DNA from: WTFY01 sp011523795
GTDB taxonomy: Bacteria; Pseudomonadota; Gammaproteobacteria; UBA4575
Length of the DNA stretch: 64,000 nt
Direction: 5' to 3'
Assembly: GCA_965207475.1 (NCBI GenBank)
Contig: OZ242278.1
Span: forward strand, 1,674,001-1,738,000
Shown here: piece by piece, positions 1 to 9,472 of the stretch
Position numbering within the stretch: position 1 is the stretch's first letter
How the letters are laid out: each line of letters begins with the position of its first letter
Position numbers and translations under genes: made by a program
Notes under the pieces: model-generated
What the model saw: only the letters and a program-made list of their open reading frames with translations
Database searches by the model: none
What the model was told of the DNA's origin: nothing

Positions 1-327
1 GTCAGTACCTGGGGCTTCAAGCAGTGCCTTGGCCGGGACCAGTTCTTCACGTGTCTTGACCAGCAGGCGCCGGTAAGGGGCAGACCGGGTGTACGTGGTA
101 TTCAGCACAAGTTGACCAAAGCCGCAAGTGCTGTTCAACTGCTCCTGTATGAAATCGATATCTGTATGGATCCCGGCAAGGCTCAGGTTGATGCCTTCCG
201 GACTGATGAGTACAGACCCCCTGATATGGGTCTGTGCACACAGGGTAAGCATTTGACCGCGCAGGGTGTCAACATCGGGCACGGCCTTGAACTGATACCC
301 TGCGATGTGGGTAACCTGGCTTGTCAT
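1..327 (-). CDS. trhO: TrhO-like tRNA uridine(34) hydroxylase, N-terminal part (gene runs off the window)
   Basis: The minus-strand frame is open from an ATG at 327 to the window edge, giving 109 residues without a stop. It begins MTSQVTHIAGYQFKAVP and contains ISPEGINLSLAG, close to the EEGIN...AG block of the TrhO/YceA family. These are rhodanese-domain enzymes that hydroxylate U34 in tRNA to start 5-oxyacetyluridine synthesis. The rhodanese domain and catalytic cysteine would lie off the edge and cannot be checked. The gene is divergent from pepN with about 70 bases between the starts, which must hold both promoters. The family call rests on the N-terminal domain only. Confidence 0.72.
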   Translation of the reverse strand, partial: MTSQVTHIAGYQFKAVPDVDTLRGQMLTLCAQTHIRGSVLISPEGINLSLAGIHTDIDFIQEQLNSTCGFGQLVLNTTYTRSAPYRRLLVKTREELVPAKALLEAPGTD

Positions 328-398
328 GGATCTGTGAACGGCATGAAATTCATTCAGGTTTTGCTTATCCTGTACCCAGGACATTGCGTGCAGGCATC

Positions 399-3056
399 AT
401 GAAAGAGAGTTCCCGCAGAACAACTTACCTGAAAGATTATACACCTCCTGCTTATCTGATCACTCATGTCTGCCTGGATTTCGTGCTGGGTGAGGAGCTC
501 ACGGTGGTTACATCCACACTGCAACTCGTATGCAACCCCGAGGTGCGCAGGCAGAACACTATGCTTGAGCTGGATGGAGAAGGACTGAAACTGAACTATG
601 TCGAACTTGACGGGCGTCGCCTGGGTTCCGGGGAGTTTTCACAGAGCGGACAAGTCTTGCAGGTAATGGATGTACCGGAGCAGTTTGAACTGAACATCCA
701 GACGGAAATATGCCCCCGTACCAACACCTCCCTGGAAGGCCTGTACATGTCTGGAGGAAATTTCTGTACGCAATGTGAGGCACAGGGATTCAGGCATATA
801 ACCTACTTCCTGGACCGCCCTGATGTAATGTCCAGGTACACGGTACGGATGCAGGCGGAAAAGGCACGCTACCCGGTGTTACTGTCCAATGGCAACCCAG
901 TAGAGCAGGGCGAGTGCGGTGACCACCGGCATTATGCGGTATGGGAAGATCCTCATCCCAAGCCTTGCTATCTTTTTGCGCTTGTAGCTGCGGACCTGGT
1001 ACATCTGGAAAGCAATCATCGGACTGCATCAGGGAAGGATATCGTGCTGCGTGTCTATTCGGAACGGCACAACATAGACAAGTGCGAGCATGCGATGCGT
1101 TCACTGCAGAAAGCGATGCGCTGGGACGAGCAACGTTTCGGGCTGGAGTGTGACCTGGATATCTACATGATCGTGGCAGTGGATGATTTCAACATGGGGG
1201 CTATGGAAAACAAAGGCCTGAACATATTCAATTCCAGCTGCGTGCTGGCGCGCCCTGACACGGCCACGGATTCCGATTTCCTGACCATTGAATCGGTGGT
1301 TGCACATGAATATTTCCATAACTGGACAGGGAACCGAGTGACCTGCCGCGACTGGTTCCAGCTCAGTCTCAAGGAGGGACTGACAGTTTTCAGGGATCAG
1401 GAATTCACCTCGGACGCCACCTCAAGAGCGGCTAAGCGGATCAGTGATGTCAGGTATTTGCGGGCATATCAGTTCGCAGAAGATGCGGGACCAATGGCGC
1501 ATCCGGTCAGACCGGAATCTTATCTGGAAATCAATAATTTCTACACGCTGACAGTGTATGAAAAAGGTGCCGAGATCGTTCGCATGTACCAGACCCTGTT
1601 TGGTGCGGACGGGTTTCGCAAGGGTATGGAACTGTATTTTCAGCGCCATGACGGACAGGCCGTGACCACGGACGAATTTGCAGCGGCGATGGCCGATGCA
1701 AACGCTGCCGATCTGACCCAGTTCAGGCGCTGGTATGAACAGGCGGGCACACCGGAGTTACAGGTAGAAGGCACATGGGAACAGGAGACGGGCACTTACC
1801 GGCTCAAATTCAAGCAGTCCTGTTCATCTGCCTGCGGCATCGAGCATGACCAGCCGCTCGCGATACCTGTGAGCATCTCATTGCTGGACTCAAGCGGGGC
1901 ACCCATGCATCTGAAGGGAGGACTGGATTGCCCGGCAAGTGCTGACAGCACGGTGTTGCTCGTCAAGGACCGACAACAAACCTTCGAGTTTGAGAACCTG
2001 GCTGAAAAGCCTTTGCCCGACATGTTGCAGAATTTTTCGGCACCTGTAAGGATGCAATTTGACTACAGTAACGAGCAACTGGCCTTCCTGCTCGAACATT
2101 CACCGGATGCATTCAATCGCTGGAATGCGGGGAACCGCCTAGCCTTGAACGTTCTGCTGGAATGGATGGAAACAGGTGCTGTTTCGGACAAATCCGCTTC
2201 AATTTCGGTACTGGGCCAAGCTTTGGAGCATGTCATGCAATGTGGCTCAACGGACCGAAGCCTGCTTGCCGACCTGCTTGATTTGCCCGACGAGAAAGAC
2301 TTGGAAGAGCATCTGGACCCCATCGATGTGCACAAAGCAATTTCGGTCTGCGATCACCTGTCAGTTTCTGTTGCCCGGCACTTGGAGCAGGAATTGCTGA
2401 GGGTCTACAGGGCGTGTCACCAGGCAGGAGCCGAATACCGATACAATGCTCAGGATATGGCTCGCAGACGGGTGCAGAATGCATGCCTGCAGTTGCTGGC
2501 GACCCTGGATACGGAGGAGTACCGTCAACTGGCCCTGTACCAGTTTGACCATGCAGGGAATATGACCGAGCAGGCGGGTGCGGTCAAGGCCCTGTTGCAT
2601 AAGGAGAGCGTCGAGCGTGAACAGGCGCTGGCGTCATTTGAGAGACAGTGGAAACATGATGCACTGGTGATGGACAAGTGGCTGGCATTTCATGCGGTTT
2701 CCAGGGTTCCGGGTGTACTGGAGAATGTAAAACGCTTGATGGAGCATCCAGTGTTTAATGCCCAGAACCCCAATAGGGTGTATGCCCTGATCGGAGTATT
2801 TGCGGGACAGAATTCGCATGCGTATCATCAGCCCGATGGCAGTGGGTATGAATTTGTTGCTCTGCAGGTGATTAAACTTGACAGGATTAATCCCCAGGTG
2901 GCGGCGCGTTTGGCCCGAAAGCTTGTTCGCTGGCAGAAATATACGGCACCATTCAGGCAAAAAATGTACGAACAGTTACAGTTCATTGCCTCACACGGAG
3001 AGCTTTCCGGGGATGTGTATGAAATTGTTTCCAGGGGCCTGGAGGCTTCCGCCTAG
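399..3056 (+). CDS. pepN: Aminopeptidase N (M1 family)
   Basis: A zinc aminopeptidase that removes N-terminal residues from peptides in the cytoplasm. From the ATG at 399 it is 885 residues, close to the roughly 870 of E. coli PepN. The frame stays open upstream to a TTG at 321, but that would overlap the divergent trhO start, so 399 is preferred. The exopeptidase motif GAMENKGLN comes before the zinc site HEYFH (residues 303-307), and the third ligand is E326 in NWTGNRVTCRDWFQLSLKEG. The C-terminal part carries the alpha-helical domain typical of bacterial PepN. No signal peptide is seen. The CDGSH gene follows 50 bases downstream in the same direction. Confidence 0.96.
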   Translation: MKESSRRTTYLKDYTPPAYLITHVCLDFVLGEELTVVTSTLQLVCNPEVRRQNTMLELDGEGLKLNYVELDGRRLGSGEFSQSGQVLQVMDVPEQFELNIQTEICPRTNTSLEGLYMSGGNFCTQCEAQGFRHITYFLDRPDVMSRYTVRMQAEKARYPVLLSNGNPVEQGECGDHRHYAVWEDPHPKPCYLFALVAADLVHLESNHRTASGKDIVLRVYSERHNIDKCEHAMRSLQKAMRWDEQRFGLECDLDIYMIVAVDDFNMGAMENKGLNIFNSSCVLARPDTATDSDFLTIESVVAHEYFHNWTGNRVTCRDWFQLSLKEGLTVFRDQEFTSDATSRAAKRISDVRYLRAYQFAEDAGPMAHPVRPESYLEINNFYTLTVYEKGAEIVRMYQTLFGADGFRKGMELYFQRHDGQAVTTDEFAAAMADANAADLTQFRRWYEQAGTPELQVEGTWEQETGTYRLKFKQSCSSACGIEHDQPLAIPVSISLLDSSGAPMHLKGGLDCPASADSTVLLVKDRQQTFEFENLAEKPLPDMLQNFSAPVRMQFDYSNEQLAFLLEHSPDAFNRWNAGNRLALNVLLEWMETGAVSDKSASISVLGQALEHVMQCGSTDRSLLADLLDLPDEKDLEEHLDPIDVHKAISVCDHLSVSVARHLEQELLRVYRACHQAGAEYRYNAQDMARRRVQNACLQLLATLDTEEYRQLALYQFDHAGNMTEQAGAVKALLHKESVEREQALASFERQWKHDALVMDKWLAFHAVSRVPGVLENVKRLMEHPVFNAQNPNRVYALIGVFAGQNSHAYHQPDGSGYEFVALQVIKLDRINPQVAARLARKLVRWQKYTAPFRQKMYEQLQFIASHGELSGDVYEIVSRGLEASA

Positions 3057-3106
3057 GCCTGAACAAAAAACCGGGGTGCAGCGCTAGATTTTATCTGAAT
3101 GCCGTC

Positions 3107-3526
3107 ATGGACAAGCAAAACAAGATCACTTCCATTCCGAATGGGCCCTTGCATATAACCGGGACACTTGAACTGGTCAGCAGTGAAGGGGAAGTGCTGG
3201 AAAAGACGGAGGAGTTGTACCTGTGCCGTTGCGGGAATTCCAACAGCAAGCCTTACTGTGACGGGCAGCATAAGCAAACGGGATTTCTGGATGATGGAAA
3301 GTTTGTCAAACCTCCTGCGTCACAGGAAGAGGTAGCCTGTGTAGGGGTGCTGGAAGTCAAGGTGCAGGCCAATGGCCCGTTGATTTTCCGTGGAGCGGCA
3401 TGCATTGAAGATACCTGCAGGCAAAAGATTCTTCGAAAGGTAGGTGGGCTGTGCCGGTGTCAGCACAGCGACAATCGCCCCTTTTGTGATGGCACACATT
3501 CCAAAATCGGATTTGTGGCCAAGTAA
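3107..3526 (+). CDS. CDGSH-type iron-sulfur protein with two motifs
   Basis: 139 residues with two CDGSH-type [2Fe-2S] sites. The first runs from CRCGNSNSKPYCDGQH, the second from CRCQHSDNRPFCDGTH. Each has the C-x-C-x(8)-C-x(3)-H spacing that holds a cluster with three cysteines and one histidine. Two-motif members without a membrane anchor resemble the CISD3/MiNT group and act in redox or cluster transfer. The physiological partner is unknown. The gene sits between pepN and the convergent fabA. Confidence 0.88.
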   Translation: MDKQNKITSIPNGPLHITGTLELVSSEGEVLEKTEELYLCRCGNSNSKPYCDGQHKQTGFLDDGKFVKPPASQEEVACVGVLEVKVQANGPLIFRGAACIEDTCRQKILRKVGGLCRCQHSDNRPFCDGTHSKIGFVAK

Positions 3527-3550
3527 GCCTCGTAAGAGAGTGATCTGGCC

Positions 3551-4066
3551 TCAGAAGCCGCTTGTAGAAAGGAACAGGCCGACACGCAGGTCTTTTGCAG
3601 CGTAGATTTTCCTCCCGTCTACTGACATCGAACCATCTGCTATACCCATCGTAGCCCCGCGTTTTACGATTCGTTTAATGTCCAACTGGTAATCCACTTT
3701 TTCGGCAGTAGGCAGCACCTGGCCCGTAAAGCGGACTTCGTTGACTCCAAGAGCACGTCCCCGGCCTGGTACACCCTTCCAGGCAATAAAAAACCCCAGC
3801 AGCTGCCACAGGGCATCCAGGCCCAAACAGCCCGGCATGACGGGGTCACCTGGAAAGTGACAACTGAAAAACCATAGGTCCGGTTTGATATCGAGTTCTG
3901 CCTTGATTTCGCCACGTCCGTAAATACCTGAATCTTCAGTAATTTTTGTGATTCTGTCCACCATAAGCATATTTGGCAAAGGCAGTTGTGCATTACCCGG
4001 CCCGAACATCTCTCCATGACTGCAGGTCAGTAATTCTTCATATGAATAGGAACTTTTTCTTGACAC
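3551..4066 (-). CDS. fabA: 3-hydroxydecanoyl-ACP dehydratase/isomerase FabA
   Basis: 171 residues, matching the usual FabA length. It dehydrates beta-hydroxydecanoyl-ACP and isomerizes the trans-2 product to cis-3, starting unsaturated fatty acid synthesis. The hot-dog fold motif CHFPGDPVMPGCLGLDALWQ places His70 and Asp84 exactly where the E. coli catalytic pair lies. The chosen start is a GTG at 4066 with a weak ribosome site. The usual partner fabB is not adjacent, so it must be elsewhere in the genome. Confidence 0.95.
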   Translation of the reverse strand: MSRKSSYSYEELLTCSHGEMFGPGNAQLPLPNMLMVDRITKITEDSGIYGRGEIKAELDIKPDLWFFSCHFPGDPVMPGCLGLDALWQLLGFFIAWKGVPGRGRALGVNEVRFTGQVLPTAEKVDYQLDIKRIVKRGATMGIADGSMSVDGRKIYAAKDLRVGLFLSTSGF

Positions 4067-4395
4067 GATATTGCGATACTCGAGCAGTAAAAAAGACCTT
4101 TAATCCATCTATAAATGGACTTGATCAGGGGGCCCAATGGTTCATGCCGTGTATTCTCGGCAGCACAAACCCGCATCTTATCTGATCTGGAAACCGCAGT
4201 CATTGTTATTCGTGACTGCCTGTTTTGCCGCTCGCCTCCGGCATCTGGGTGCAAATCCCTGACAGGATAGGGAAGCAAGACGTTAAATCCGTGGGAATAC
4301 TTTACTACCTTAGTGTGAAAATGGTATAAAAAGACTATCTGTTTTTTTAACTATGTCTAGGTACAAACCTTAGTAAGTTTATCGAGGAGTCCGAG
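4067..4395. promoter_or_regulatory. Intergenic region upstream of the XylM/AlkB-type gene, with a probable promoter
   Basis: There is no credible gene in these 329 bases. TATAAA at 4325-4330 is preceded by TGG, which makes an extended -10 element. No good -35 is visible. A GAGGAG ribosome site lies 7 bases before the ATG at 4396. The stretch about 4221-4300 contains short complementary segments, such as CCCT...AGGG around 4257-4273, but matches no riboswitch I recognise. Confidence 0.45.
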
Positions 4396-5538
4396 ATGAG
4401 TAAGTTTTTAATCAACACACGATATTTTTTGGCACCGTTATTGATATTGGCGACGTTATTTGGGGTTTTGGCGGGTGGTCCGTGGGTTTGGACGGGCGTG
4501 GTCCTGCTTGGAGTGGGGATTATTGTGGACACGCTGACGACGGCGCAGACCCCGGGGGCTGGTTTTGACGAGGAAGGCGAGACGCAGGGGGTGGTACCGC
4601 TGTTGAACGGTACGATGTACGGGATGCTGGGTGTTTTTGTGGTATTGCAGGTAGCGTTGGCGTGGCGGATATGGCAGTACGTGAACGGGGTACCGATTGG
4701 CGAGACGACGTTGTTCGGGATGAGCATACAGGACGGGATCACGGGCACGCAGTTATGGGGTGCGGTGTTGTCGACGGGGATATTTGCGGGGATTGGGATC
4801 ATTTATGGTCACGAGTTGGCGCACACGAAGGGTTTCAGTTTTGTGATCGCGCGCTGGATGATGGGGTTGAGCGGGAAGGCGCATTTTTGTTATGCGCATG
4901 TTTACAATCATCATTTGGAGTTGGCGCACGAGGATGATCCGGCGACGTGTCCGCGGGGACGGAGTTTGTATGCGCATTATCCGCTGTCTGGGTTGGGTCA
5001 GAGCAAGTTTTTGTTCATGATGGAGAAGCAGCGTTTGAGTCGTTTGGGGGTTCCGTTTTTATCGTGGCAGAATCGCTGGATACGGGGGTATTTCATGGCG
5101 TTGCCGACGGTATTGCTGTTTTGGTTTGTCGGGGGCTGGATAGGATTGTTGTGTTTGGCGGCGGTATGGGCGATGTCGAATTTTGAGTTGGAGGCGTTGA
5201 ATTTTCTGGAGCATTACGGGTTGATTCGGGAGAAGGGTCAGCCGATAGACTATCGGCACAGTTGGGACAATTCGACGGCGTTTACGAGTTGGTTTTTCAT
5301 AGAGATTGGTCGTCAGGCGGATCATCATGACCGGGGGGAGACGCATTTTTGGGAGTTGGACGAGGTGGGGGCACCGAACTGTGGTCGGGGCTACTTTACG
5401 TTGTATGCGCTGGCGTTATTGCCGCCGGTGTTTCATTCGTACATGAAGAAGCAGTTGTCGAAGTGGGACGAGGAGATGGCGAGTGAGGGCGAGTTGAAGA
5501 TCGCCGCCAGGATGAATAAACAGGCGGGATACGCCTAA
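4396..5538 (+). CDS. XylM/AlkB-family integral-membrane di-iron hydroxylase
   Basis: 380 residues with several hydrophobic segments. The histidine boxes are HELAH (residues 139-143), HVYNHH (168-173) and DHH (309-311), plus an NFLEHYGL block before the third box. This family uses two iron atoms and O2 to hydroxylate alkanes or alkyl side chains in the inner membrane. From memory, the second box (AHVYNHH...DDPAT), QADHHDRG...FWEL and the tail IAARMNKQAG resemble xylene monooxygenase XylM more than classical AlkB. The true substrate is unknown. No rubredoxin or XylA-type reductase is adjacent. The gene is monocistronic, with its own promoter and terminator. Codon use differs sharply from its neighbours, with mostly TTG, GCG, ACG and GGG, which suggests acquisition or special selection. 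Confidence 0.85.
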   Translation: MSKFLINTRYFLAPLLILATLFGVLAGGPWVWTGVVLLGVGIIVDTLTTAQTPGAGFDEEGETQGVVPLLNGTMYGMLGVFVVLQVALAWRIWQYVNGVPIGETTLFGMSIQDGITGTQLWGAVLSTGIFAGIGIIYGHELAHTKGFSFVIARWMMGLSGKAHFCYAHVYNHHLELAHEDDPATCPRGRSLYAHYPLSGLGQSKFLFMMEKQRLSRLGVPFLSWQNRWIRGYFMALPTVLLFWFVGGWIGLLCLAAVWAMSNFELEALNFLEHYGLIREKGQPIDYRHSWDNSTAFTSWFFIEIGRQADHHDRGETHFWELDEVGAPNCGRGYFTLYALALLPPVFHSYMKKQLSKWDEEMASEGELKIAARMNKQAGYA

Positions 5539-5557
5539 AGTCCCAAATTTCATACCT

Positions 5558-5595
5558 GCCCTTGCCTTTGTAACAAAAGGCAAGGGCTTTTTTTT
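5558..5595 (+). terminator. Rho-independent terminator of the membrane hydroxylase gene
   Basis: A 12-bp perfect stem has arms at 5558-5569 and 5576-5587 and a six-base loop. It is followed at once by eight T residues (5588-5595). It sits 20 bases after the hydroxylase stop codon. Confidence 0.95.
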
Positions 5596-5659
5596 GTACT
5601 TGTCACGCATAGGTTTTTGTCAACCCCCTGCCCCAGGATGACCGGGAAAGAATACGTAA

Positions 5660-6370
5660 ATGGCTGAGAAGTTTGACCCAACCCGCCAGGCTCTCCCGGA
5701 TGCAGTGAGTGCACTTCAGCATGCAGATGATCGGGTATGGTTTGAGAACAGACTGCTTGAATGTCGCCGACAGCTACAGGACTTGCCAAAAGAAGCGAGC
5801 AACTTCCTGCGTGCGCAACTCGAACTTGAAATTGCACAAGCACTAATAGGACTTGGAAGATTGGATGATGCATGGTCTAGTGCCCGTCCGCTGGTTGAAT
5901 TGTTTGTTGCAGAAAAGGAATTTGAGCACGCAGTCAAGGCGTGCAGAGTGCTGTATCAGGCCGATCAGGAGGATTCGATAGTTGCCTTGGGTCAAGGTTG
6001 CTGGCTCGGAGTAACCTACCCGATTGACCCGAACCTGTCTGTGGAGATGCTGCACAACATTGTGGATGAGACACCAGACGAATCCGATGGCGGGGCCGTA
6101 GCTGCAATGGCGGCACATTACATCGCTGACATGCGTGCCAAGGAGCAGCATGAAAGCCTTACTTTTCTTACCATGCAGATTCTTGCAAAGGTGGCAAAAC
6201 GTCAGCGGAACATCGAGGATGAAGAGTCCATAAAAATCTGGATAGAAATTCTGGAACTGAATGACACAGACAAACTCTTCAGCCGCCTGGCTAAAGTCAT
6301 TGAAATCATGGTCGGAGACACCTGGTGGTTTGACCGTGACCAGTTAAGGATGAAACTGCCTGTCAACTAG
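5660..6370 (+). CDS. Predicted all-helical (TPR-like) protein of unknown function
   Basis: 236 residues with no signal peptide or membrane segment. Residues about 45-105 look like paired amphipathic helices (NFLRAQLELEIAQALIGLGRLDDAWSSARPLVELF), as in TPR proteins. A second helical block is rich in MA and AA residues around 155-185. I do not recognise the family. The ATG at 5660 follows GGGAAAGA. The gene stands alone between the hydroxylase terminator and a convergent small membrane protein, so context gives little help. Confidence 0.7.
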   Translation: MAEKFDPTRQALPDAVSALQHADDRVWFENRLLECRRQLQDLPKEASNFLRAQLELEIAQALIGLGRLDDAWSSARPLVELFVAEKEFEHAVKACRVLYQADQEDSIVALGQGCWLGVTYPIDPNLSVEMLHNIVDETPDESDGGAVAAMAAHYIADMRAKEQHESLTFLTMQILAKVAKRQRNIEDEESIKIWIEILELNDTDKLFSRLAKVIEIMVGDTWWFDRDQLRMKLPVN

Positions 6371-6541
6371 GACAAGACCTCGGCTTTTGCCCTGCACAAG
6401 CCGTTTTCCATTCGTAGCCACTGTTCTGGAGAAAGCCTGCACTGACAGGCCGCAGCTTGGAGTCTGGGTGCCGGATCAATTCCCTGCACTGTCCAGATAT
6501 TCGCTTATGCCCAAGGAAGTGATTTCCGTTGAACTGTCATT

Positions 6542-6850
6542 TTAGTCATCCAGACTGCTTAGATAAGATTCGATCGAGCCCGAAAATCCCTTGTGCTCTT
6601 CCGCATTGCTGATCAGGTCGATCATTCGGCTAGTCATTGCAACCGCACGACTCGCGTCAGTGTTCCCGGCTTTCGGCTCATCCGCGACAGTACCCGCCAT
6701 GTCCATGTCAGGAGCGGCTTGTTCATTTGAAACCGGTGAAGATTTTTCGTGTGTCAGTTTCCTGCGATCATCAACATAAAGTGCGATCAATGCAATCAGA
6801 ATCACGGCACCGATCAAAGGCCACACGTATTTTGAATTCTGGTTACCCAT
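6542..6850 (-). CDS. Small single-pass membrane protein, unknown
   Basis: 102 residues. A hydrophobic helix at about residues 9-26 (YVWPLIGAVILIALIALYV) is followed by a basic RRK patch and a long polar, acidic tail. The topology is likely an N-terminal anchor with a soluble C-terminal segment. No known domain is recognised. The gene is convergent with 5660-6370 and divergent from the molybdopterin oxidoreductase. Confidence 0.55.
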   Translation of the reverse strand: MGNQNSKYVWPLIGAVILIALIALYVDDRRKLTHEKSSPVSNEQAAPDMDMAGTVADEPKAGNTDASRAVAMTSRMIDLISNAEEHKGFSGSIESYLSSLDD

Positions 6851-7145
6851 TTTGTTGTCTCAGAACGACCTCGTACTCTTCAAAGTATGCAAGTCTGCAC
6901 TGGAATTGTAAACTAAAATGAAAATGGAACGGCTGAATTGGCGGGGAATCATTCATCGGTATCCGGATATGATTTTGGAGGGAGTTCGGGGAATCCATCC
7001 TTCGAATTGTGCCGTTCGGGTTCATTCATCGATCGACTTTTCTATTGTAGAGAATCAGGGCTTGTAGTAATGTTGACTTGAAGAAATGGCAGGTTGGCTG
7101 CCCAAGTCACAGGGGCTGCCTGCAGGAGAAACAGAGGAGTTTGTT

Positions 7146-9440
7146 ATGCAAACCGATAAGATCCAGGCACCAGAAGGGCATTCCATTCATCATGTCACAT
7201 GCCCGCATGACTGTCCCGATTCGTGTTCCATGCTGGTTACCCGTGATGACCGTTCAGGGAAAGCGGTTCGTGTACAGGGTGACCCGACCCATCCCATTAC
7301 ACGCGGTTACCTATGCAACAAAGTGAATCACTATCTTGATTTTGTCTACAACGATAATCGTGTTCTCTATCCTCATAAACGGGTAGGGCCGAAAGGACCA
7401 GGCGCCAAGTTCGAGCGCATCACTTGGGATGAAGCCCTCGACACCATCACTGACAACTTCAAGAGTGTAATTGAAGAATACGGCAGTGAAGCGATACAGC
7501 CCTATTCCTATTCCGGCACCATGGGCATGGTGGGCTACTGGACGATGGATTCCAGGCTCTGGAACAAGATGGGTGCGAATGGCTTGATCCAGTCAATCTG
7601 CATCTATGCAGCCATGTGGGCAGGACTGCATACCTATGGGCTGGCCCACCCCAACATGTCCGTGCATGAAGCAGCCGAGGAAGCGGACCTGATGATTCTT
7701 TGGGGGGCGAACCTGGTCAGCACCGGTGTGCATGCCATTCCATTCATTCGCGAAGGCAAAGAGCGTGGCATGAAACTCATCGTGGTTGACCCTCGCGTGA
7801 CACGCACCACCATGATGGCAGACTGGCATATCCAGCCAAGACCGGGAACCGATGCTGCGCTGGCGCTTGGAATGATGAAGGTTATCGTTGACAAGGGTCT
7901 GCATGATCTAGAGTTCCTGAAGGAACAGACCAATGGCTGGGATGCATTGCTGGAAACAGAGCTGCCGAAGTATCCGCTGGACAGGGTGGAGGAAATTACC
8001 GGTGTGTCTGCTGAGGACATTGAAAAGTTCGCCCTGGAGTACGCATCCACTAAAAAATCATTCATTCGTGCAAATTACGGTTTGAACCGTCACCAGAATG
8101 CGGGCCAGATGTGCCGTGCCATCCTGGTGTTGCCCTGCATAACGGGCGCATGGCGCGAATCCTGCGGAGGAGCCTGTTTTGGAAATCTTGAAGAAATGTG
8201 GCTGCGCTGGGACATGGACAAGCTGCACAGGACGGATTTGGGCAAGCGAAAACGCTCCGTGAACATGGTGCAGATCGGTCGAGCTTTGACCAAAGACCTG
8301 GACGCTGACGGCAATAAAATGGATCCTCCGATAAAGAGCATCTTTATCTATAACTCGGATCCTGCGAATTGTGCACCGAACACCAACAGCGTACGCGAGG
8401 GCCTGATGCGTGATGATCTTTTTGTTGCGGTTCATGAGACTTTCTGGACCGATACCTGCCAGTATGCGGACATCGTGATTCCTGCAGACACGCAACTGGA
8501 ACGGCTGGACATGGTGGCCACTTATGGTAACTGGTACTACACCATGAACAAGCCTGTCATCGAGCCACTGGGTGAAAGTGTTCGTAATTCCGAGGTATTC
8601 AGGATGCTTGCCAAACGGATGGGATATGTTGAGGAAGGAGACAATGCCTTCACGCAGACTGACGAGGAGATCATTCGTGATGTCATGTTCGATGAAGGCA
8701 AGCACAACCCTCTTATGGAAGGCATAACGTATGAGGATATCCAGAAGAACGGTTTCGTGAGGGCCAATACGGATTCCGAGCGAAGGAACTTCCTGAAAAA
8801 TGGCTGGCCGACTAAATCCAAGAAGATCGATATCTGGTGCGAGAAATTGCAGGAGGAGGGCGTAAGCCCATTGCCTACCTATGTACCTGAAATTGAAGGA
8901 CAGGAGGACCCCAAGCGCAAGGACTACCCGCTGCAGGTGCTCAGCAGCGCATCACACTATTTCATAGGAGACTCATTCCAGTCGGTACCCAGGCTGCAGG
9001 CCATGATGTCTCGACCCACAGTCGAGCTGAATCCAGAGGATGCAAAGGCCCGGGACATTGCAGACGGGGATCTTTGCCGGCTATACAACGATCGTGGCGA
9101 ATCCTATGCTTATGCGGTAATTATCGATGGGCTGATATCCGGAGTTTGTTCTACACAAAAGCAGTTCAAAGGAAGCAATACGCCAGGAGGTGTGAACATC
9201 AACGCACTGAATTCTGAAATGCTGACTGATTTCGGAACCAGTCCAACCTTTTATTCCTGCCTGGTAGAAGTCGAGAAAGCCAGCGAGGAAATGCGCAAAA
9301 AGGCTTTGCTGAAAGAGTGGGGAGGCAAAGAGGGCTATATCAGGAAATGGCGTGAAGATCCACGTAACGAGGGTGTTCAGGCCACAGATAGCGAGATCGT
9401 AGCCTTCGCAGAAGAACAACATCCCGGAATTTTTGCCTGA
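7146..9440 (+). CDS. Cytoplasmic molybdopterin-dependent oxidoreductase (DMSO reductase superfamily)
   Basis: 764 residues from the ATG at 7146, which has GAGGAG 7 bases upstream. An upstream ATG at 7086 lacks this site. An N-terminal [4Fe-4S] motif, CPHDCPDSC with the fourth cysteine in GYLCNK, is followed by the Mo-bis-PGD catalytic and dinucleotide-binding domains (for example LMILWGANLVSTGVHAIPF and IFIYNSDPANCAPN). No Tat signal is present, so it should work in the cytoplasm. The reductase gene 9473-10600 starts 32 bases downstream and is the likely electron partner. The substrate is not deducible. It is not a typical SoeA, formate dehydrogenase or nitrate reductase by gene order. Confidence 0.85.
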   Translation: MQTDKIQAPEGHSIHHVTCPHDCPDSCSMLVTRDDRSGKAVRVQGDPTHPITRGYLCNKVNHYLDFVYNDNRVLYPHKRVGPKGPGAKFERITWDEALDTITDNFKSVIEEYGSEAIQPYSYSGTMGMVGYWTMDSRLWNKMGANGLIQSICIYAAMWAGLHTYGLAHPNMSVHEAAEEADLMILWGANLVSTGVHAIPFIREGKERGMKLIVVDPRVTRTTMMADWHIQPRPGTDAALALGMMKVIVDKGLHDLEFLKEQTNGWDALLETELPKYPLDRVEEITGVSAEDIEKFALEYASTKKSFIRANYGLNRHQNAGQMCRAILVLPCITGAWRESCGGACFGNLEEMWLRWDMDKLHRTDLGKRKRSVNMVQIGRALTKDLDADGNKMDPPIKSIFIYNSDPANCAPNTNSVREGLMRDDLFVAVHETFWTDTCQYADIVIPADTQLERLDMVATYGNWYYTMNKPVIEPLGESVRNSEVFRMLAKRMGYVEEGDNAFTQTDEEIIRDVMFDEGKHNPLMEGITYEDIQKNGFVRANTDSERRNFLKNGWPTKSKKIDIWCEKLQEEGVSPLPTYVPEIEGQEDPKRKDYPLQVLSSASHYFIGDSFQSVPRLQAMMSRPTVELNPEDAKARDIADGDLCRLYNDRGESYAYAVIIDGLISGVCSTQKQFKGSNTPGGVNINALNSEMLTDFGTSPTFYSCLVEVEKASEEMRKKALLKEWGGKEGYIRKWREDPRNEGVQATDSEIVAFAEEQHPGIFA

Positions 9441-9472
9441 TGATTAATTTTTCATAAACAGGAAGCTTACCA

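Noticed and set aside
4186..4320. c-di-GMP (GEMM) or other riboswitch before the membrane hydroxylase
   Set aside because: Short GCAA-type matches occur, but the conserved core and tetraloop arrangement do not.
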